This document shows, piece by piece, positions 12,572 through 25,155 of a DNA stretch of 64,000 bases. The position numbers were made by a program, and so were the translations under genes. Numbering within the stretch: position 1 is the first letter of the stretch; each line of letters opens with the position of its first letter. This DNA comes from Glandiceps talaboti. Taxonomy: Eukaryota > Hemichordata > Enteropneusta > Spengelidae. The stretch lies in NCBI RefSeq assembly GCF_964340395.1, contig NC_135551.1, positions 4,187,963-4,251,962 of the forward strand, written 5' to 3'. Below the pieces are notes generated by a model. The model had not been told where the DNA came from, did no database searches, and saw only the letters and a program-made list of their open reading frames with translations.

Positions 12572-13940
12572 GAGAATCCTGCAGTTACATAAACTTGCAA
12601 TACCATTCTGAAAGTTTGTAGACATACAATACCCCTCAGACCATCAAACACTCCCAACAACAGCTACAATCACACAAAATTTGCCTATGTCCTTCCTACT
12701 GGCAGATTTCAAGTACGTCTTTTGTGGAGAGCATGTGGTCGATATCTACCAGCACAAAGGATCTAGTCTACTGTATACTAAATGTTCATATGATAAACTT
12801 ACAAGAACACACTAGATCATCCATTTCTCCACTCTGTAAAACACTAAAAACTACACACTTTTAGTAGTTATATGGTAAAATTACATTTATTCTATTTCAA
12901 ATTACATTTTGAATTATCCAAAATTGGAATCACTTTTTTCACAATTGATATCTAGTAGGAGTTGATTAAACAACGTCTATAACAAGTACTACTCATATAC
13001 ATGCAAACATAAATATTTTTTTTTAAAAACATGTTGGTGTGTACAAAGCCTCTTATTGCCAAATATGAATCCGTTCACACTTGCAAACAAAACATACGGT
13101 GTCGTTGATGATAAATTTTGATTGTTTTATGCTCCAAAACTCTACTTGTTGACTCATTTTACTATCACACTATTTATACTATGATGTCTTCTCTACATCC
13201 CATCAGTCAGAATTATAAGCAACACTGAAAGAATCAAAATAATTATGAATATTAATATTTATATAATATAATATGATGCACGGTTTTATTTGTATAAAGT
13301 ATGATATGGCAATTCATCATATTAAAATTGAGAACAATGGTCTCCCCTGTCTGAATACACTAGAATCAATCTTAACATTTACATTCCCTTGGTGCAGGAA
13401 AGGCAAATATAAAATACCAAGTCAATGTCTGTAGACTGACTATTAGAATATGATAATGAGATAAATATGAGAAATAATTCTTGTTCCTGTCATGTTTTCA
13501 ATATTTGTAAGGCATGTTCTATATGGTATGGATATTGCATTATTAGACACTTCAAATTTCAATGAAGATAAAAACACATCCAACCATGCATAGATGGTCT
13601 TTTAGTAATACTGTAGTTAAAAGGTGAGAGTGGATTTACAATGCCAGTTCCATTGGCCCAGTGAAGGTATTTAAATAGAGAAGGTGAAAATTAATTTGCC
13701 TGTAAACAATTGGACACATAATAGTATACATGTACCCTTTCTAACTTTTGGTTTTCAGGGGTTTCCATTGACTGTCAACCTGTCTACTGACATTGGTTTC
13801 ATCTTGGTATTCAACTTTGAACATTATGCTATACATTGATATAGAAAGGCAAAGACACATTCTAACAGTTTGTTTTCAATTCTTCTTTCTCAGAAATGTT
13901 AGATTATTTCAAAGCTGAGCTTTGATATGTTGCCTGTTGG
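12571..13940. other. Intergenic, no feature recognised
   Basis: AT-rich sequence without splice-supported exons or clear tandem structure. It may include distal 3' UTR of COX17 on the minus strand. Confidence 0.4.
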
Positions 13941-13949
13941 TCTGAATGC

Positions 13950-14460
13950 CACCATGGTCTGTAAACCAGTGAGAGGAGGTGTAAATCGTAATGTGGTCCG
14001 TAAACCAGTGAGTGGAGGTGTAAATCGTAATGTGGTCCGTAAACCAGTGAGTGGAGGTGTAAATCATAACATGGTCTGTAAACCAGTGAGTGGAGGTGTA
14101 AATCGTAATGTGGTCCGTAAACCAGTGAGTGGAGGTGTAAATCATAAAGTGGTTTGTAAACCAGTGAGTGGAGGTGTAAATCGTAACGTGGTCTGTAAAC
14201 CAGTGAGTGGAGGTGTAAATCATAACATGGTCTGTAAACCAGTGAGTGGAGGAGTAAATTGTAATGTGGTCTGTAAACCAGTGAGTGGAGGAGTAAATCG
14301 CAACATGGTCTGTAAACCAGTGAGTGGAGGTGTAAATCGTAATGTGGTCTGTAAACCAGTGAGTGAAGGTGTAAATCGTAACGTGGTCTGTAAACCAGTG
14401 AGTGGAGGAGTAAATTGTAATGTAGTCTGTAAACCAGTGAGTGGAGGTGTAAATCATAAT
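13950..14460. repeat. 39-bp minisatellite, about 13 copies
   Basis: The unit contains GTAAACCAGTGAGTGGAGGT followed by GTAAATCGTAATGTGGTCT. The period is a multiple of three and lacks stops, so both strands carry a roughly 180-codon frame (plus strand: repeated KPVSGGVNRNVVC). Variation between copies is mostly transitions such as CGT/CAT and GTC/ATG. There is no start context, splice support or family resemblance, so it is treated as non-coding. Confidence 0.92.
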
Positions 14461-15300
14461 GATACCATATAGGGACTAGACTAATAGCCTATTAACTGAC
14501 ACTCTATTTCAACTTAGTATTCATCTTTCAACATTAAATTCTACATTGATGTCAGAAAACAACCACAACAAATTCAATTCCTATTTCTGAACTTATGTTT
14601 GATGATACACAACATTGGTTTGATTAAATATTTACCGTTTAACATCATGTTACATTTACAGATATAGAAAGGCAAATACTTTATTTAAGTCAACATACTA
14701 GAAAAAAAAATAAGTATCAGAACAAAATTTGTGATAAATTTCTGTGTGAGTTCCACAAGATACTGAAACCCATAGTGAAGGTGGTTGATACCCACATACA
14801 TGTACCTTGGTACCAGTAGAAAGGTTATGGTCGGTCATTGCTACTTTGCATGTAGTACTGTACTTTCAAGAAAATATAAGAGGCTTATCAGACATACTAA
14901 CTGATTGTTACCCTGGGTACATTTGAACTTTAACCCACTCCTTCTATTGACTGGTGTTGACTGATTTGTGTTTAGCCATACACCCTTGTGTGTAGGATCT
15001 AGGGTTTAGCAGACAACTCTATGGTTTGATCTTGATTGTAAACAATATTACATCACTCAACAAAGCAGGGCAGGGACTGCTGACTACAATGTATATGCAA
15101 GTCATCTCTTATATAACACCCATCACAATTTACTGGCAGACAGTACAGCCTTGACATGCATGTAACACAATGAAGTCTGTCTAGACTAGAACCATAGGCA
15201 GTTAAGTGGAAATTGTCTATCCTAGAACTGCTATTTCACTGTGACACCATGCATAGATACTTACTCTTATTTACACATTGCATAGACGGCCATTACTGCA
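14461..15300. other. COX17 3' flank, possible 3' UTR
   Basis: No second gene was seen. A minus-strand AATAAA (TTTATT at 14680-14685) lies about 620 bp beyond the COX17 stop and is a possible polyadenylation signal. Confidence 0.35.
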
Positions 15301-15304
15301 GCCT

Positions 15305-16723
15305 TCATACATTGAATCCAAGTTTTCTCATACACTCTTTGTGAGCTTCTATCAGGTCACCACATTCTTCAGCACCCTTCTCAACAATGCTAATTAATAA
15401 TAATGAGGAAAAAAAGCCAAGATTTACTAACTTTGCTCTCTTTCAAAACAAGTTTTCTACATTTAAACGTGTTACATTATGAAATAAATGGCAATGATAA
15501 TGAAACATAATTATCTTAATCTTGCTTTATTTTTAAAAACACTGATACATGCTAACTTTCCAGGAGATCCATGCAGCAAGTTGATTGTATACTTTTTACC
15601 AATTGTGAACCTTTCATATTTCATTTTTTGCTTCAAAATGTGTATCATACCACACTCTCTGGTAGTGTGTGTAGTGTAATAAAGACTGGAAGAAATATTT
15701 TAAATGTGTCTGGTCTCCATTCACGGTGACAGTATACTATGTACCTGTCTTTGTCAGGTTTAGGTCAGAGTTCATGGTTGGTTAATGAACCCCGGACTTC
15801 AATTCAATCAATCACCCTAGATCCCTGCCCAGGGCAAATATATTTTCCAGGGGCCATGATAATACAATGATTGCAGTATCAAGAACTTGGAAATGTAGAT
15901 TTTGTTATTCAAACATATCAAATAAAATTATGACTACATGTATGTAAATACACTGATCTTGTTTACATGTTTATGTTTATCATCCCTTTCAGTCTACTTC
16001 TAGTAAAAGGAACTAAATTCCAATGCTTTACTCATCTATGAATACTGGGTCTTTAATAAGTTCTTCGCTCTCACACGTACAAAAACTTTATAACTATTTG
16101 ATTCCCACAACTTTCCTATATAAACAGGGGAAACATGATTCTGAATATGAAATTGCATGAAGTCAATTGCAACTGCTTTTGACACTTCTTTCGCAGTGAG
16201 TGAACCTGCGCGATCACAGAAACAAGTGTAATTTTACCCCTTTCATATATAAACTTGGCTAAATACGTCAATATTTACGATATTATCGACATTTTATTGT
16301 ATTCTGATAAAAATACTCTGAGACATAACTCGGGAAACAAATGCCTGTGTGTATTCAGATGATTGATACTAGCATTGGGTTACAGTGTCGTCAGATGACA
16401 CACTGCTACTACTACTACGGCATATACGGCAATGTACGGAGGAAGATCTGATGACAAAAATAGTCTGAAGCTACTTTTCCGCAAATAGTGTAGGAATTTC
16501 GACGTGTCTTTTTTTTTCTATCCAACACTTCAACCCGGTTATTATCAGCTGTGTAATATATTGATGATGTAAGTATCTCATGATCTTACCAAGCATCTCT
16601 CGCCTGTTTCGTTTCTGGACACACACAGCATGGTTTCAGTTTTGGCTTTTCTTCAGCTGCTACCTCTTCAACAGGCACTTCTGCAGCAACTTCCGCGACT
16701 TCTTCGTTTGTTGGTTCTGGCAT
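15305..16723 (-). CDS. COX17: COX17 cytochrome c oxidase copper chaperone
   Basis: Two coding exons on the minus strand: 16723-16590 (ATG at 16723-16721) and 15389-15305 (TGA), joined across a GT-AG intron inside the first Cys of the IVEKG segment. The 219-nt frame gives 72 residues. The N-terminal 27 residues are acidic and Ala/Val-rich and not conserved. The core KPCCVCPE holds the copper-binding Cys-Cys-x-Cys at residues 32, 33 and 35. The twin CX9C pairs are C35-C45 and C54-C64, and the tail [12 protein letters not shown] is nearly identical to human COX17. COX17 is a soluble protein of the mitochondrial intermembrane space, imported and oxidised through the Mia40 route, that delivers Cu(I) to SCO1 and COX11 for cytochrome c oxidase assembly. 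It is divergently paired with TAF13. Confidence 0.96.
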
Positions 16724-17054
16724 ATTGTCTGTCTATTTCACCTGAGAACGAAGTAAGAGTATGTTGTGTGCGATCTCTGTACAACAAGTACTGCAATGCA
16801 AGTCATGTGGTTTAAATTTACGTAAAGAGGTGATTGACCAGGTTTGACCTGACCTTTAATATTCAACTTCCTGTTTACTATACGCAAACGAAAATATGAA
16901 GCATTAGAACCAAAGAGGGATAAAATTACTTTTGAAATAATTACTTTCAATTTCTAATATCATTATTGAAGCAAAACAAAAACACACAGCAGTAGTGTAA
17001 ATTTACCAACGCTTAAATTGATGTACCCACAATGCACTGAGATATTTTATAAAC
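16724..17054. promoter_or_regulatory. Bidirectional promoter region of COX17 and TAF13
   Basis: Only 331 bp separate the two start codons of the head-to-head COX17 and TAF13 genes, so both core promoters and 5' UTRs must lie here or overlap. No clear TATA box was seen near either start, which is usual for housekeeping genes. That it works as one unit is inferred from geometry. Confidence 0.65.
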
Positions 17055-20000
17055 ATGGCCGAAGGAGGAGCAGGAGAAGTAAGTATTTCGTTCATTCCGT
17101 GAAACGGTAAATATGTGACCAGTCGTCTTTATTCAACCGAGTACGGTAATATTTGAGTAGGTAGTATTTACTGAAAATGTAGAGTAGGAGCATTGCTAGG
17201 TATGGTTCCACTTTACTCAGGAATTATGCAGTGTTTGATTCTGGTGGTAAACATCGGAACGAAAAAAGGCACAAAAAAGACGACAAGCCCTCAAAATCAC
17301 ATCAAACGCTACAAAAGTACAATTATTGCAGCTACATGTACATATAACAGAGCAGCATTGCAGAAAATGAACGCATCAAAAAGTCAAGACATTCACAAAT
17401 TAATAAGAACATTATACCTGAAAGCAATAACACTGTACAAGAAAACAAGGCTGACAGTGCAAACAACATACAATTAGCTAGATGCACATTGTACCAACTA
17501 ATGGTGGCAGGACTGCATGTCAGAAATTATCTTAACCTTTTTATCTGCAACAATGTCAAGATTCCAGTGTGCCCTCTAACAATAGCAAAATGTTGTTGTT
17601 GTGAGTCAAAATGAGAAAAAAACTTGGATTTCTTGTGTGTCACCACATAGTAAGAAATAGGGGAACACCAAATGTTGGTGCGTCACTAGAAATTGTGTGC
17701 GTCAGTTGTACCTCAAATTGGCTTAGAGGGCAGACTGCTATATATGTAATATCATCCCAAGGCTCCTGAATGGATTGGAAGTTCAAACACTTAGTAAACA
17801 AGACATCACTATGTTAGAGACATACCAGAAAAAGGTTCTAAAACAACTACATTTACCAGACCGATGTCCTTATGCAGCTACACTTCTCTTAGTGGGTGCC
17901 CAAAAAATCAAAGCCATATTAGACAAAAGAAGGATAACTCTATTCATGAACATCTGCAGAAACACCAACTCTGTAGAATACAATCTTGCACTTACACAAT
18001 GTGCAGTGAAAAATCTCAACAGTAGGAGCTGGTTCACAAATATATTTATTTAAGCATCTATTAGACAAATACGCTAACTTAATTGAAAACCCACCAACAA
18101 GACTTCTTCAAAGAACGAAACAGCTTCAAAAGAACAATATTAACACATACTGGCATGAACTACAACTTAGAAGAAGCCAAAGACAAGTCATAAACTTCAA
18201 TGCCTCGCCTGTGAAATTACTTGCTGCCATCCTCTATGGTCCACTGTCAACACTAACATCAGAGATGTGGAAAGAGCATGTCATGCCAATCTACATGTAC
18301 AAATGTAGTTACTTGGTCAGACATCTTGAAGCCTAATAGATCAAAGCTCAACCAAAATAAAATATACCCAACATGCAAGCTATGCCATTCTGCACCCAGA
18401 GGACAGAGAACACTTTCTATGCCACTGTGTAAAAAGAAAACCCAATTGGAATAAATATCTACTAGTGTTGTGGAACATTCTATAAAAACATAACAACCCA
18501 CACATTCTACAACTCATTCAAAACTCAAACTCAGCACTGCTTAAACTGCTTCTAGATGCTAGTAATCTCAGTAAGCTTATTGGCACATCACCCCAACATC
18601 TTACCCTCCTATGCAAACTTGAAGATGTCTCCAGAAAATTCATTTTTGATTGCCACGTCATATGTATACGTCTCCTGGGTGATGGTGATTGAACTCTCAT
18701 TACATACAAAAACTAAATGTAGACCTCTTCAGGGGGTGATCCTATAAACAGAAGGGATCTCACAACAACAAACCAAGCAACTAGTCAATTTTAGAACTTG
18801 AGTCAGAGGAAACCACAGACTTTAAGCCTCTCTCAAACGTCTATCAGAAAACAAAGGAGATTGTGACATGTTAGGGTTAGGTCTGGAAAGGTTTTTGATT
18901 AAAAAGATAGAGACAATGTCCACTTTACTTAACACTGAGTCCTGTACTTTTTATGAAGAAAGAAAGACATGACATCAAAACTGGGCACAGTATTGTCCAG
19001 ATCACAGACAAGGATCCGTGTCTGTGTCCGGGTGCACCATCTGACCAGGTTTTTCAGTCAGTGAACATTGTATGCTATGCAATATATTTTATAGTCCGAG
19101 CAAAGTCAAGAGTCAATATTTTTTGGTATGACATAGTTCAGAGACCTAAAGAAAATTTTTAAAAGCTTTTTTGGTGTATTTATTTGAATAGATAATGAAA
19201 TTTTGTGTAAATTGATTTGAATAGATAATGAAATTTTGTGTAAATTGATTTGAATAGATAATGAAATTTTGTGTAAATTTAGACAATCTGCATCACCTCA
19301 AAACAGCTCAATGATATGTGTACATTGTAGGTTCTAAAGATTTAGAGGACTGCTTTGTCTTTGACCGACTAAACTACCTGGCCCTTATTAAGTCAGAAGT
19401 GCCTTAGTCTAGACAATTGCCTTGATGACATTAAAATAGCATCACTGTGATAAAATTATGATAAAATATTACCATCACAAAACCCTCAACTATCCTCTTT
19501 GTTAGTAGAGTTTGACAAAAGATGTTATCAGTTATATCATGTACATGTAAAGTATAGAACCTTTGTCTGATATCACCTTGAAAAAACATTTTACATATCA
19601 GGTATACATATAATGAATGACGTTGATTCAATATTATATTTCTAACACTTAAGTTCATCTCAGCCAGCAGTACTGAACTTCTTTGATCTATTACTGATGA
19701 AGGTACTGCGTGCAGGACCGAATCATAAAAATAAAAGCTTTTAAATTCAACCTCATTGGGAGCAATTTCTTGTCATTTCATATCAAACTCATATCTATCT
19801 CAAGTTCTTGTTTCCCCATGGTGTGTATTCACTGTAGTTGGACTGGTCTTTGTTTATTCAACATACGTATTAATTCACTGAGTGTAGGTAAACTGATATT
19901 TCAGTAATTATTTCATTATATATCTCTATCTAGATTGGTGAGTTTCACCAGTATCTCTTGCCAATGATAGTAAACAAACATTCCAGTAATGATTTCATTT

Positions 20001-21971
20001 CTAAGATCTTATTTCTCTATCTTTGTAGTATGATGAGGAGTTTCATGACACAACCACAGAGACACAAGACACTGGTGAAAGTAGCCAAGGCAAGAAGAAG
20101 AAACTCTTTTCTAAAGAATGTAAGTTTTTTCCTCAGCTTGTGAAAAATAAGAATCAAACTATTTGGGTTTACAGCTTTGTCAGAACTACATGTATATATA
20201 CAAGACAATGAAGGTATAGAGGGGTTCTCAACAGATGAATAAACTGTAGGTAGTGGGTTTCCTAAAAAAAAATAATGAAAAAATTGATCTGTGTTGACCT
20301 GGTAAACCATTGTATCCAATTGAACTTTAGTTCCAAACACAAACTTAAAAATTGTCACCTGAAATGTTTGACTGCAAACTTCAGTCTCTCTTTCAAGAGA
20401 TTAACCCACAACACTATATGTACTGGTACATTGTAATTGTATTTCATTAAACTTCCAAAGTTTGTTTCCCACAGTTACGGATTAAGATTATCGTACAAAT
20501 GAAGACACAAGGATTAATTAATCCTGCTTTGAGTCTGACCAAACTAGTAATTATTTGTAGACAAACAAACAAATATCCCCTTGGGAGAAAGCAAATTAAA
20601 TGACTCATTTGTCCAGGACTCATTTGTTAGTATAATTCTGTCAGACAACTGTACTTCACACCCAAAGTTTAATTCCTAATTTGACATTGATTTTAATCTT
20701 CCTCCAGTTAGCTGTGTTAAGATAAAAGCAAACATGTAATTAGCTCTGATTTTTCAGAACTGCAAGCTGTTACACATTCTAAAAGTCTAAATTTGGAATT
20801 GCGGAACCTTTATAAACCTACATGTAGCTCAGCAACTGAAAAGAAAGTCGTTAGTGTGTATTATATGCATATATATATATAATGACTTTTATGACCATTT
20901 CAATAATTCGTTGGGTATCTTTTATTTTGTCAGTACGATGTATGATGTATGGTTTTGGAGATGATCAGAATCCTTACACAGAAACAGTTGATCTTTTAGA
21001 AGATTTAGTCATTGAATTTATGACTGAAATGGTAAGTTTTATTGAAGGGCGCCCTCTGTAGTTGTAAACTACCAAATGTTCCTGCATACCCATTCTGTGG
21101 ATAATAATGGTGACTGGCATTCTATAACTATCTCTTCCATTTGGGAATAAACACAAATGGAAGTAACTTTTCATATATTTATATTAACTAGACTGAAGTG
21201 TTCCCTTCTTCCACAGACAGGGAATCATATTTGTCCTTGTCCATAGAGCAAATTGTGAATGACACTACAAAGGTGTGTACTTTTGTAGCCATTCATTTAC
21301 TGCATCCAACCTTCCAGTAAATAAGCCAACCACTAAATGTATTGATCAATTTCTGATTGAAATATGTGTACTTAAACTCTGCTATGTACAATTTTACTGA
21401 AGTGTAGAGATTTCTTAACCAGTTTGTGTACCTTGTAATAGAGTTGGGGAGTGGGTCACTGATGGTTGTTGTTCTCAGTACTCCACACATTATAACATTC
21501 ACCATTATCATGATCTTCTCAATATTATCATAACATTTTTCATCATTCCTAACAAAATTCCTACTCAGTCAAAATCTGGAAGCAAATCCCAAATTTTCAA
21601 CATCATCAGCCTCAGGGTTATACTACAATGGGCTATTATTGCTGATAAGATGTCTGCAAAAATGTGGGATTCTCTTCCAAGTAATTTTTTGACTTTGTTA
21701 CCAGAAATTGTCATCAGTAGCTATGAACCTGGGAATATTCATTTATAATCTTTCTACATTATCTTGACATTTTCGTTGTTATTTTTCCTAGACTCATAAA
21801 GCCATGGAAGTTGGAAGACCAGGCAGAGTGCAGGTGGAAGATATTGTATTCCTTATACGAAAAGACCCCAGGAAATACTCAAGAGTAAAAGACTTACTGA
21901 CAATGAATGAAGAACTGAAGAAAGCTAGAAAAGCATTTGATGAGGCTATATATGACATCAAGGTGGACTAA
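17055..21971 (+). CDS. TAF13: TAF13, TFIID histone-fold subunit
   Basis: Four exons: 17055-17078 (MAEGGAGE), 20029-20119, 20934-21031 and 21792-21971 (TAA), all with GT-AG introns. The total of 393 nt gives 130 residues. Residues 1-32 are a low-complexity acidic/Thr tail ending in a basic GKKKKLFSKE. Residues 39-130 hold the histone fold, including RCMMYGFGDDQNPY, EDIVFLIRKDPRKY and DLLTMNEELKKARKAFDEA, nearly identical to human TAF13. TAF13 heterodimerises with TAF11 through the histone fold in general transcription factor TFIID, in the nucleus. The first intron (17079-20028) contains a LINE remnant and a small tandem repeat. The 5' end is head to head with COX17. Confidence 0.96.
17740..18600 (+). 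mobile_element. Non-LTR retrotransposon (LINE) 3' remnant
   Basis: A 92-codon frame at 17775-18053 reads LEL-like: LPDRCPYAATLLLVGAQK, then IKAILDKRRITLFMNICR and AVKNLNSRSWF. This resembles the region after the reverse transcriptase domain in LINE proteins of marine invertebrates. Further pieces in other frames continue to about 18500 and include CKLCHSAP and PEDREHFLCHC, a CCHC-type zinc-knuckle tail. The catalytic reverse transcriptase domain is missing and several frame breaks are evident, so this is a dead fragment. It lies in TAF13 intron 1, in the same orientation as the gene. The frame at 17193-17477 upstream could not be assigned to it. Confidence 0.75.
19182..19282. repeat. 34-bp tandem repeat, three copies
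   Basis: Unit TTGAATAGATAATGAAATTT plus TGTGTAAATTGATT, repeated three times with identical bases, in TAF13 intron 1. Confidence 0.95.
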
Positions 21972-22660
21972 ATCATTGAAAGTCAGCTTTACTAGAACTG
22001 TATAGTCAATATATTTTCACAGAATTAGCCGATTACATCAATGATCATACTGGCTATGCCAAAGAGAAGCCTCCTCTAACTTCTGTATATAATGCTTTTC
22101 TTCACAGTGGGTGTCAACAGATTGGATTAATTTATTGTTGATCTTCCCACACATAAGTCCCATAAGAAGTCCCTTAGGCTTGTATGGGAAACTTTATCAT
22201 GCAATGGGCCAGTTCGAGACCAAACATATAAGGTCATTGCTCACTTCCATGAATGTGTCCTCCGTCTAACCAACCCCCCAACCCCCCCAACCCCCGGAGA
22301 AAGCTGTTGTCATCTCGTTTGTATTTCTCATTCAAGAATGTAGTAATAGAGGGAGGAGTTAGGATACTGATAATGGATGATAGATATATACATTTATACA
22401 CATTTGTTTTCTACACCATGAAGATGGATTTTAAATACATTTGTTTTTTTTCGATACCATGAAAAGGTTGTCTTTGTTATTTTCTGGTTATGTGATTTTG
22501 TGTGTGATTGACATGATCTGTAACTACTAGTACCTGTAGCCGTCATGACACCAGCTGATCAGTCCTGTATACTTTCAGTTTGCAGCTACATTTTCATGAC
22601 CTGTGTCAGACATTCAAAATGTAATTTAGATCAGAATCATTATTCTAACTGATAACACTG
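21972..22660. other. TAF13 3' UTR and flank
   Basis: No further coding exon was recognised. A C-rich run sits near 22267-22295. The 69-codon frame at 22253-22462 has no family resemblance. Confidence 0.45.
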
Positions 22661-22661
22661 A

Positions 22662-22987
22662 TTATACCATGTGCAAGCCAAGTTATTGTCTTTGAACAAA
22701 ATATATGGATTATATACCCTGGTCAGGCTATGTCACGACAACTTGTCTCCACATCACTGGCTCAAAATGTGAGTTAAAACATTGCAAATCTCCATTTTTC
22801 CTGGTTTTGATAAATAATACTTTAGGAGGTGTAATTATATTACTCCCCAATATTTTCATTCATTTGACCGGAGAATACATGTGACCCAAGGGTTTGCCAC
22901 AGCTCATCTAGCGACTCGTAATGACAAGACCCCTTAGGTCACTTGTATTTTCTTGGGTTGAATGAAGACAAATATCGGCAAATAATA
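22662..22987. mobile_element. Foldback/MITE family A, partial copy
   Basis: It starts with ATTATACCATGTGCAAGCCA and continues with ATATGGATTATATACCCTGG and a CATCACTGGCTCAAAATGTG block, then an internal TGACCCAAGGG...CCTTAGGTCAC palindrome. The same order is seen at 29546-29890. It lacks the second terminal inverted repeat of the full-length copy. No coding capacity. Confidence 0.75.
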
Positions 22988-23311
22988 TCTATTTATGGTG
23001 AGATCAGAGTGATTGTGGACATGACAATGAAATGAAGTTCTTGATAACATAACATAACATAAAAATGACAACCCGTCAATTTATTTTTATTTCAATGAAA
23101 ATTTGGTACTTACAATGTCACAAAGGAAGATGTAAGGATTGCATAATGCCAAAATCTATTAGAGTATCCAGCCCATGACTTGGGTTTCAGAGCTGCGTTT
23201 CACACCTTTCATCTAAGCAGTTTGATATTCACTAATATTAGACTTCTGTGATTTATCATGCTTAATCTGTTGGTAATAGTAATCAGTTAGTCTTTCTCTG
23301 GGGTCTTTCTA

Positions 23312-23360
23312 TTTCTCTATCTATCTATCTATATATCTATCTATCTATCTATCTATCTCT
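23312..23360. repeat. (CTAT)n microsatellite
   Basis: Short tetranucleotide array with one ATAT interruption. Confidence 0.95.
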
Positions 23361-23881
23361 CAGTATAGGAGTCATTTCAGACTACATCGCACTGTTAGTC
23401 TATGCATACATGCTCACAATATCATGTATTAGTGCTAGCCAGAAAAATGCTGACTGGTAAGGCATTATTGTCATCAGAGACATTAGTGTAAGTCAACTCT
23501 ATACTTTCTTTTTCTATACATGCTTTACCTTGTAATCAGACTGTCTGTTGAATAGATCCAACTTGTATTCACACTGCCAAATGCACCCAGGTATGCTGAC
23601 TTCTCCCTTGGCTGTGGTGGGAATGTCAGTCACTACCAGTGACCATTGTCTGCCTGACTGTGATCCAAATGAAGAACGTTGACAGCTGTTTTACCTACCA
23701 ATGGGAGTGCATGGCATTCCGGAAAGACTTAAAACAGTGAATAAGATTAGGGTAAAAGGTCATGGCATGTCAATAACACACTACGATTTACTAGTACTAC
23801 TAGTCAGCGAATGGGAACACATATATGCATCCAGTTTTGAATAAGACCAAAATACAGAAATGCTAAATCTAACTTGATTTA

Positions 23882-24221
23882 TTATTTACCAAAGATATTC
23901 ATATGCTTTTGTGGCATTTAATTCCCACTTTCTTTACTTATTTACCAAAGATATTCATATGCTTTTGTGGCATTTAATTCCCACTTTCTTTACTTATTTA
24001 CCAAAGATATTCATATGCTTTTGTGGCATTTAATTCCCACTTTCTTTACTTATTTACCAAAGATATTCATATGCTTTTGTGGCATTTAATTCCCACTTTC
24101 TTTACTTATTTACCAAAGATATTCATATGCTTTTGTGGCATTTAATTCCCACTTTCTTTACTTATTTACCAAAGATATTCATATGCTTTTGTGGCATTTA
24201 ATTCCCACTTTCTTTACTTTT
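23882..24221. repeat. 56-bp tandem repeat, six near-identical copies
   Basis: Units begin TTTACCAAAGATATTCATAT at 23885, 23941, 23997, 24053, 24109 and 24165. They appear identical over full length, so expansion or homogenisation is very recent. Confidence 0.97.
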
Positions 24222-24611
24222 TACAGAGAGGACATAAAAACAATTTGATATTTTTATCAGCTATATGTTAGTGCTGAAAGATGCCAACTTGGCAGCAACT
24301 GTAATAGATTATAGTGATGTGAGGTAAATTAGGACATATCTACCAAATAAATTATACAATACACAACCTCCCAGTCAAATGGGTTCATATGTCACCTTAG
24401 TAAATAATACTTAACTAGAACAGAGTGAGGATCTTATTGCAGTGAATAACAAGGCAAACAATGAAGCATGGTACTATCTGGTATACCAATATAATATACA
24501 AGCTGTGCCTTCTCTTTAAAATCGTTTTCTCAATAAACTTAGACGTATTTCTCACTTGTCTTGACACCAAGTAGGGGGAGGGGGAGGGGAGGGGGGCTAC
24601 GTTAGTTTTTC

Positions 24612-25155
24612 ATTAGGCGGAGAAACAAAATGTGTATTTCCGATAACATGGTCCCAGAAAATAGGTAGGCCGGGAGTTGATTTGATCTTTATATTTTTAA
24701 TGCATTTTTGAAATATATTACTTTCAGTAGACAAACTAAATGTGGATCAGAATATTCCCCTCTGTGATACTTTTATCAGTTTTTTGATCAGCAAGTATTG
24801 GAGTCAAAAGATAAACTACTTATGACACGATGTGTGGAGTAGGTAGATTTTTGAAATATTTTCTTGTATATTTGGTTTTCATGTGCTAGTTCAGGTAGTT
24901 ATGTTTTCCGTTGTTTTCCATATGGTCTCTGTGTTATTGGTTTCTTCTCATCAGATGTACAGCCATTACAGATTGGAAGAACAGTTTTATATTGTCAGTT
25001 TGTGCATCCACTGTTTCTTGTGAGACTTCACAATGTTCGCGATTTTACTCTTTTTCTCTCTTGAGAACGTAAAAACAAGTTTAGTGTCGGCAGTGAATAA
25101 GAAAAACTAGGTGGGGTCGGGTAACCGGAACCGAACAATTTTGTTTAGGCCTTAA
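24612..25155. mobile_element. MITE family B (TAAGGCCTAA termini), copy 1
   Basis: The left part reads ATTTCCGATAAC...AAAATAGGTAGG. The right end reads GGTGGGGTCGGGTAACCGGA, then ACCGAACAATTTTG and TTTAGGCCTTA, the inverted form of the left end seen in copies at 47432 and 53771. The shared interior has TGTTATTGGTTTCTTCTCAT and CAGATGTACAGCCATTACAG. It is non-autonomous, with no transposase seen. The flanking 25160-25282 is also shared with 36320-36440. Confidence 0.8.

Noticed and set aside
13909-14472. Paired 180-codon frames on opposite strands
   Set aside because: Both arise from a 39-bp minisatellite without stops; neither has family resemblance.
17193-17477. 94-codon plus-strand frame upstream of the LINE remnant
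   Set aside because: Basic and low in recognisable motifs; it could be part of the LINE but the link could not be shown.
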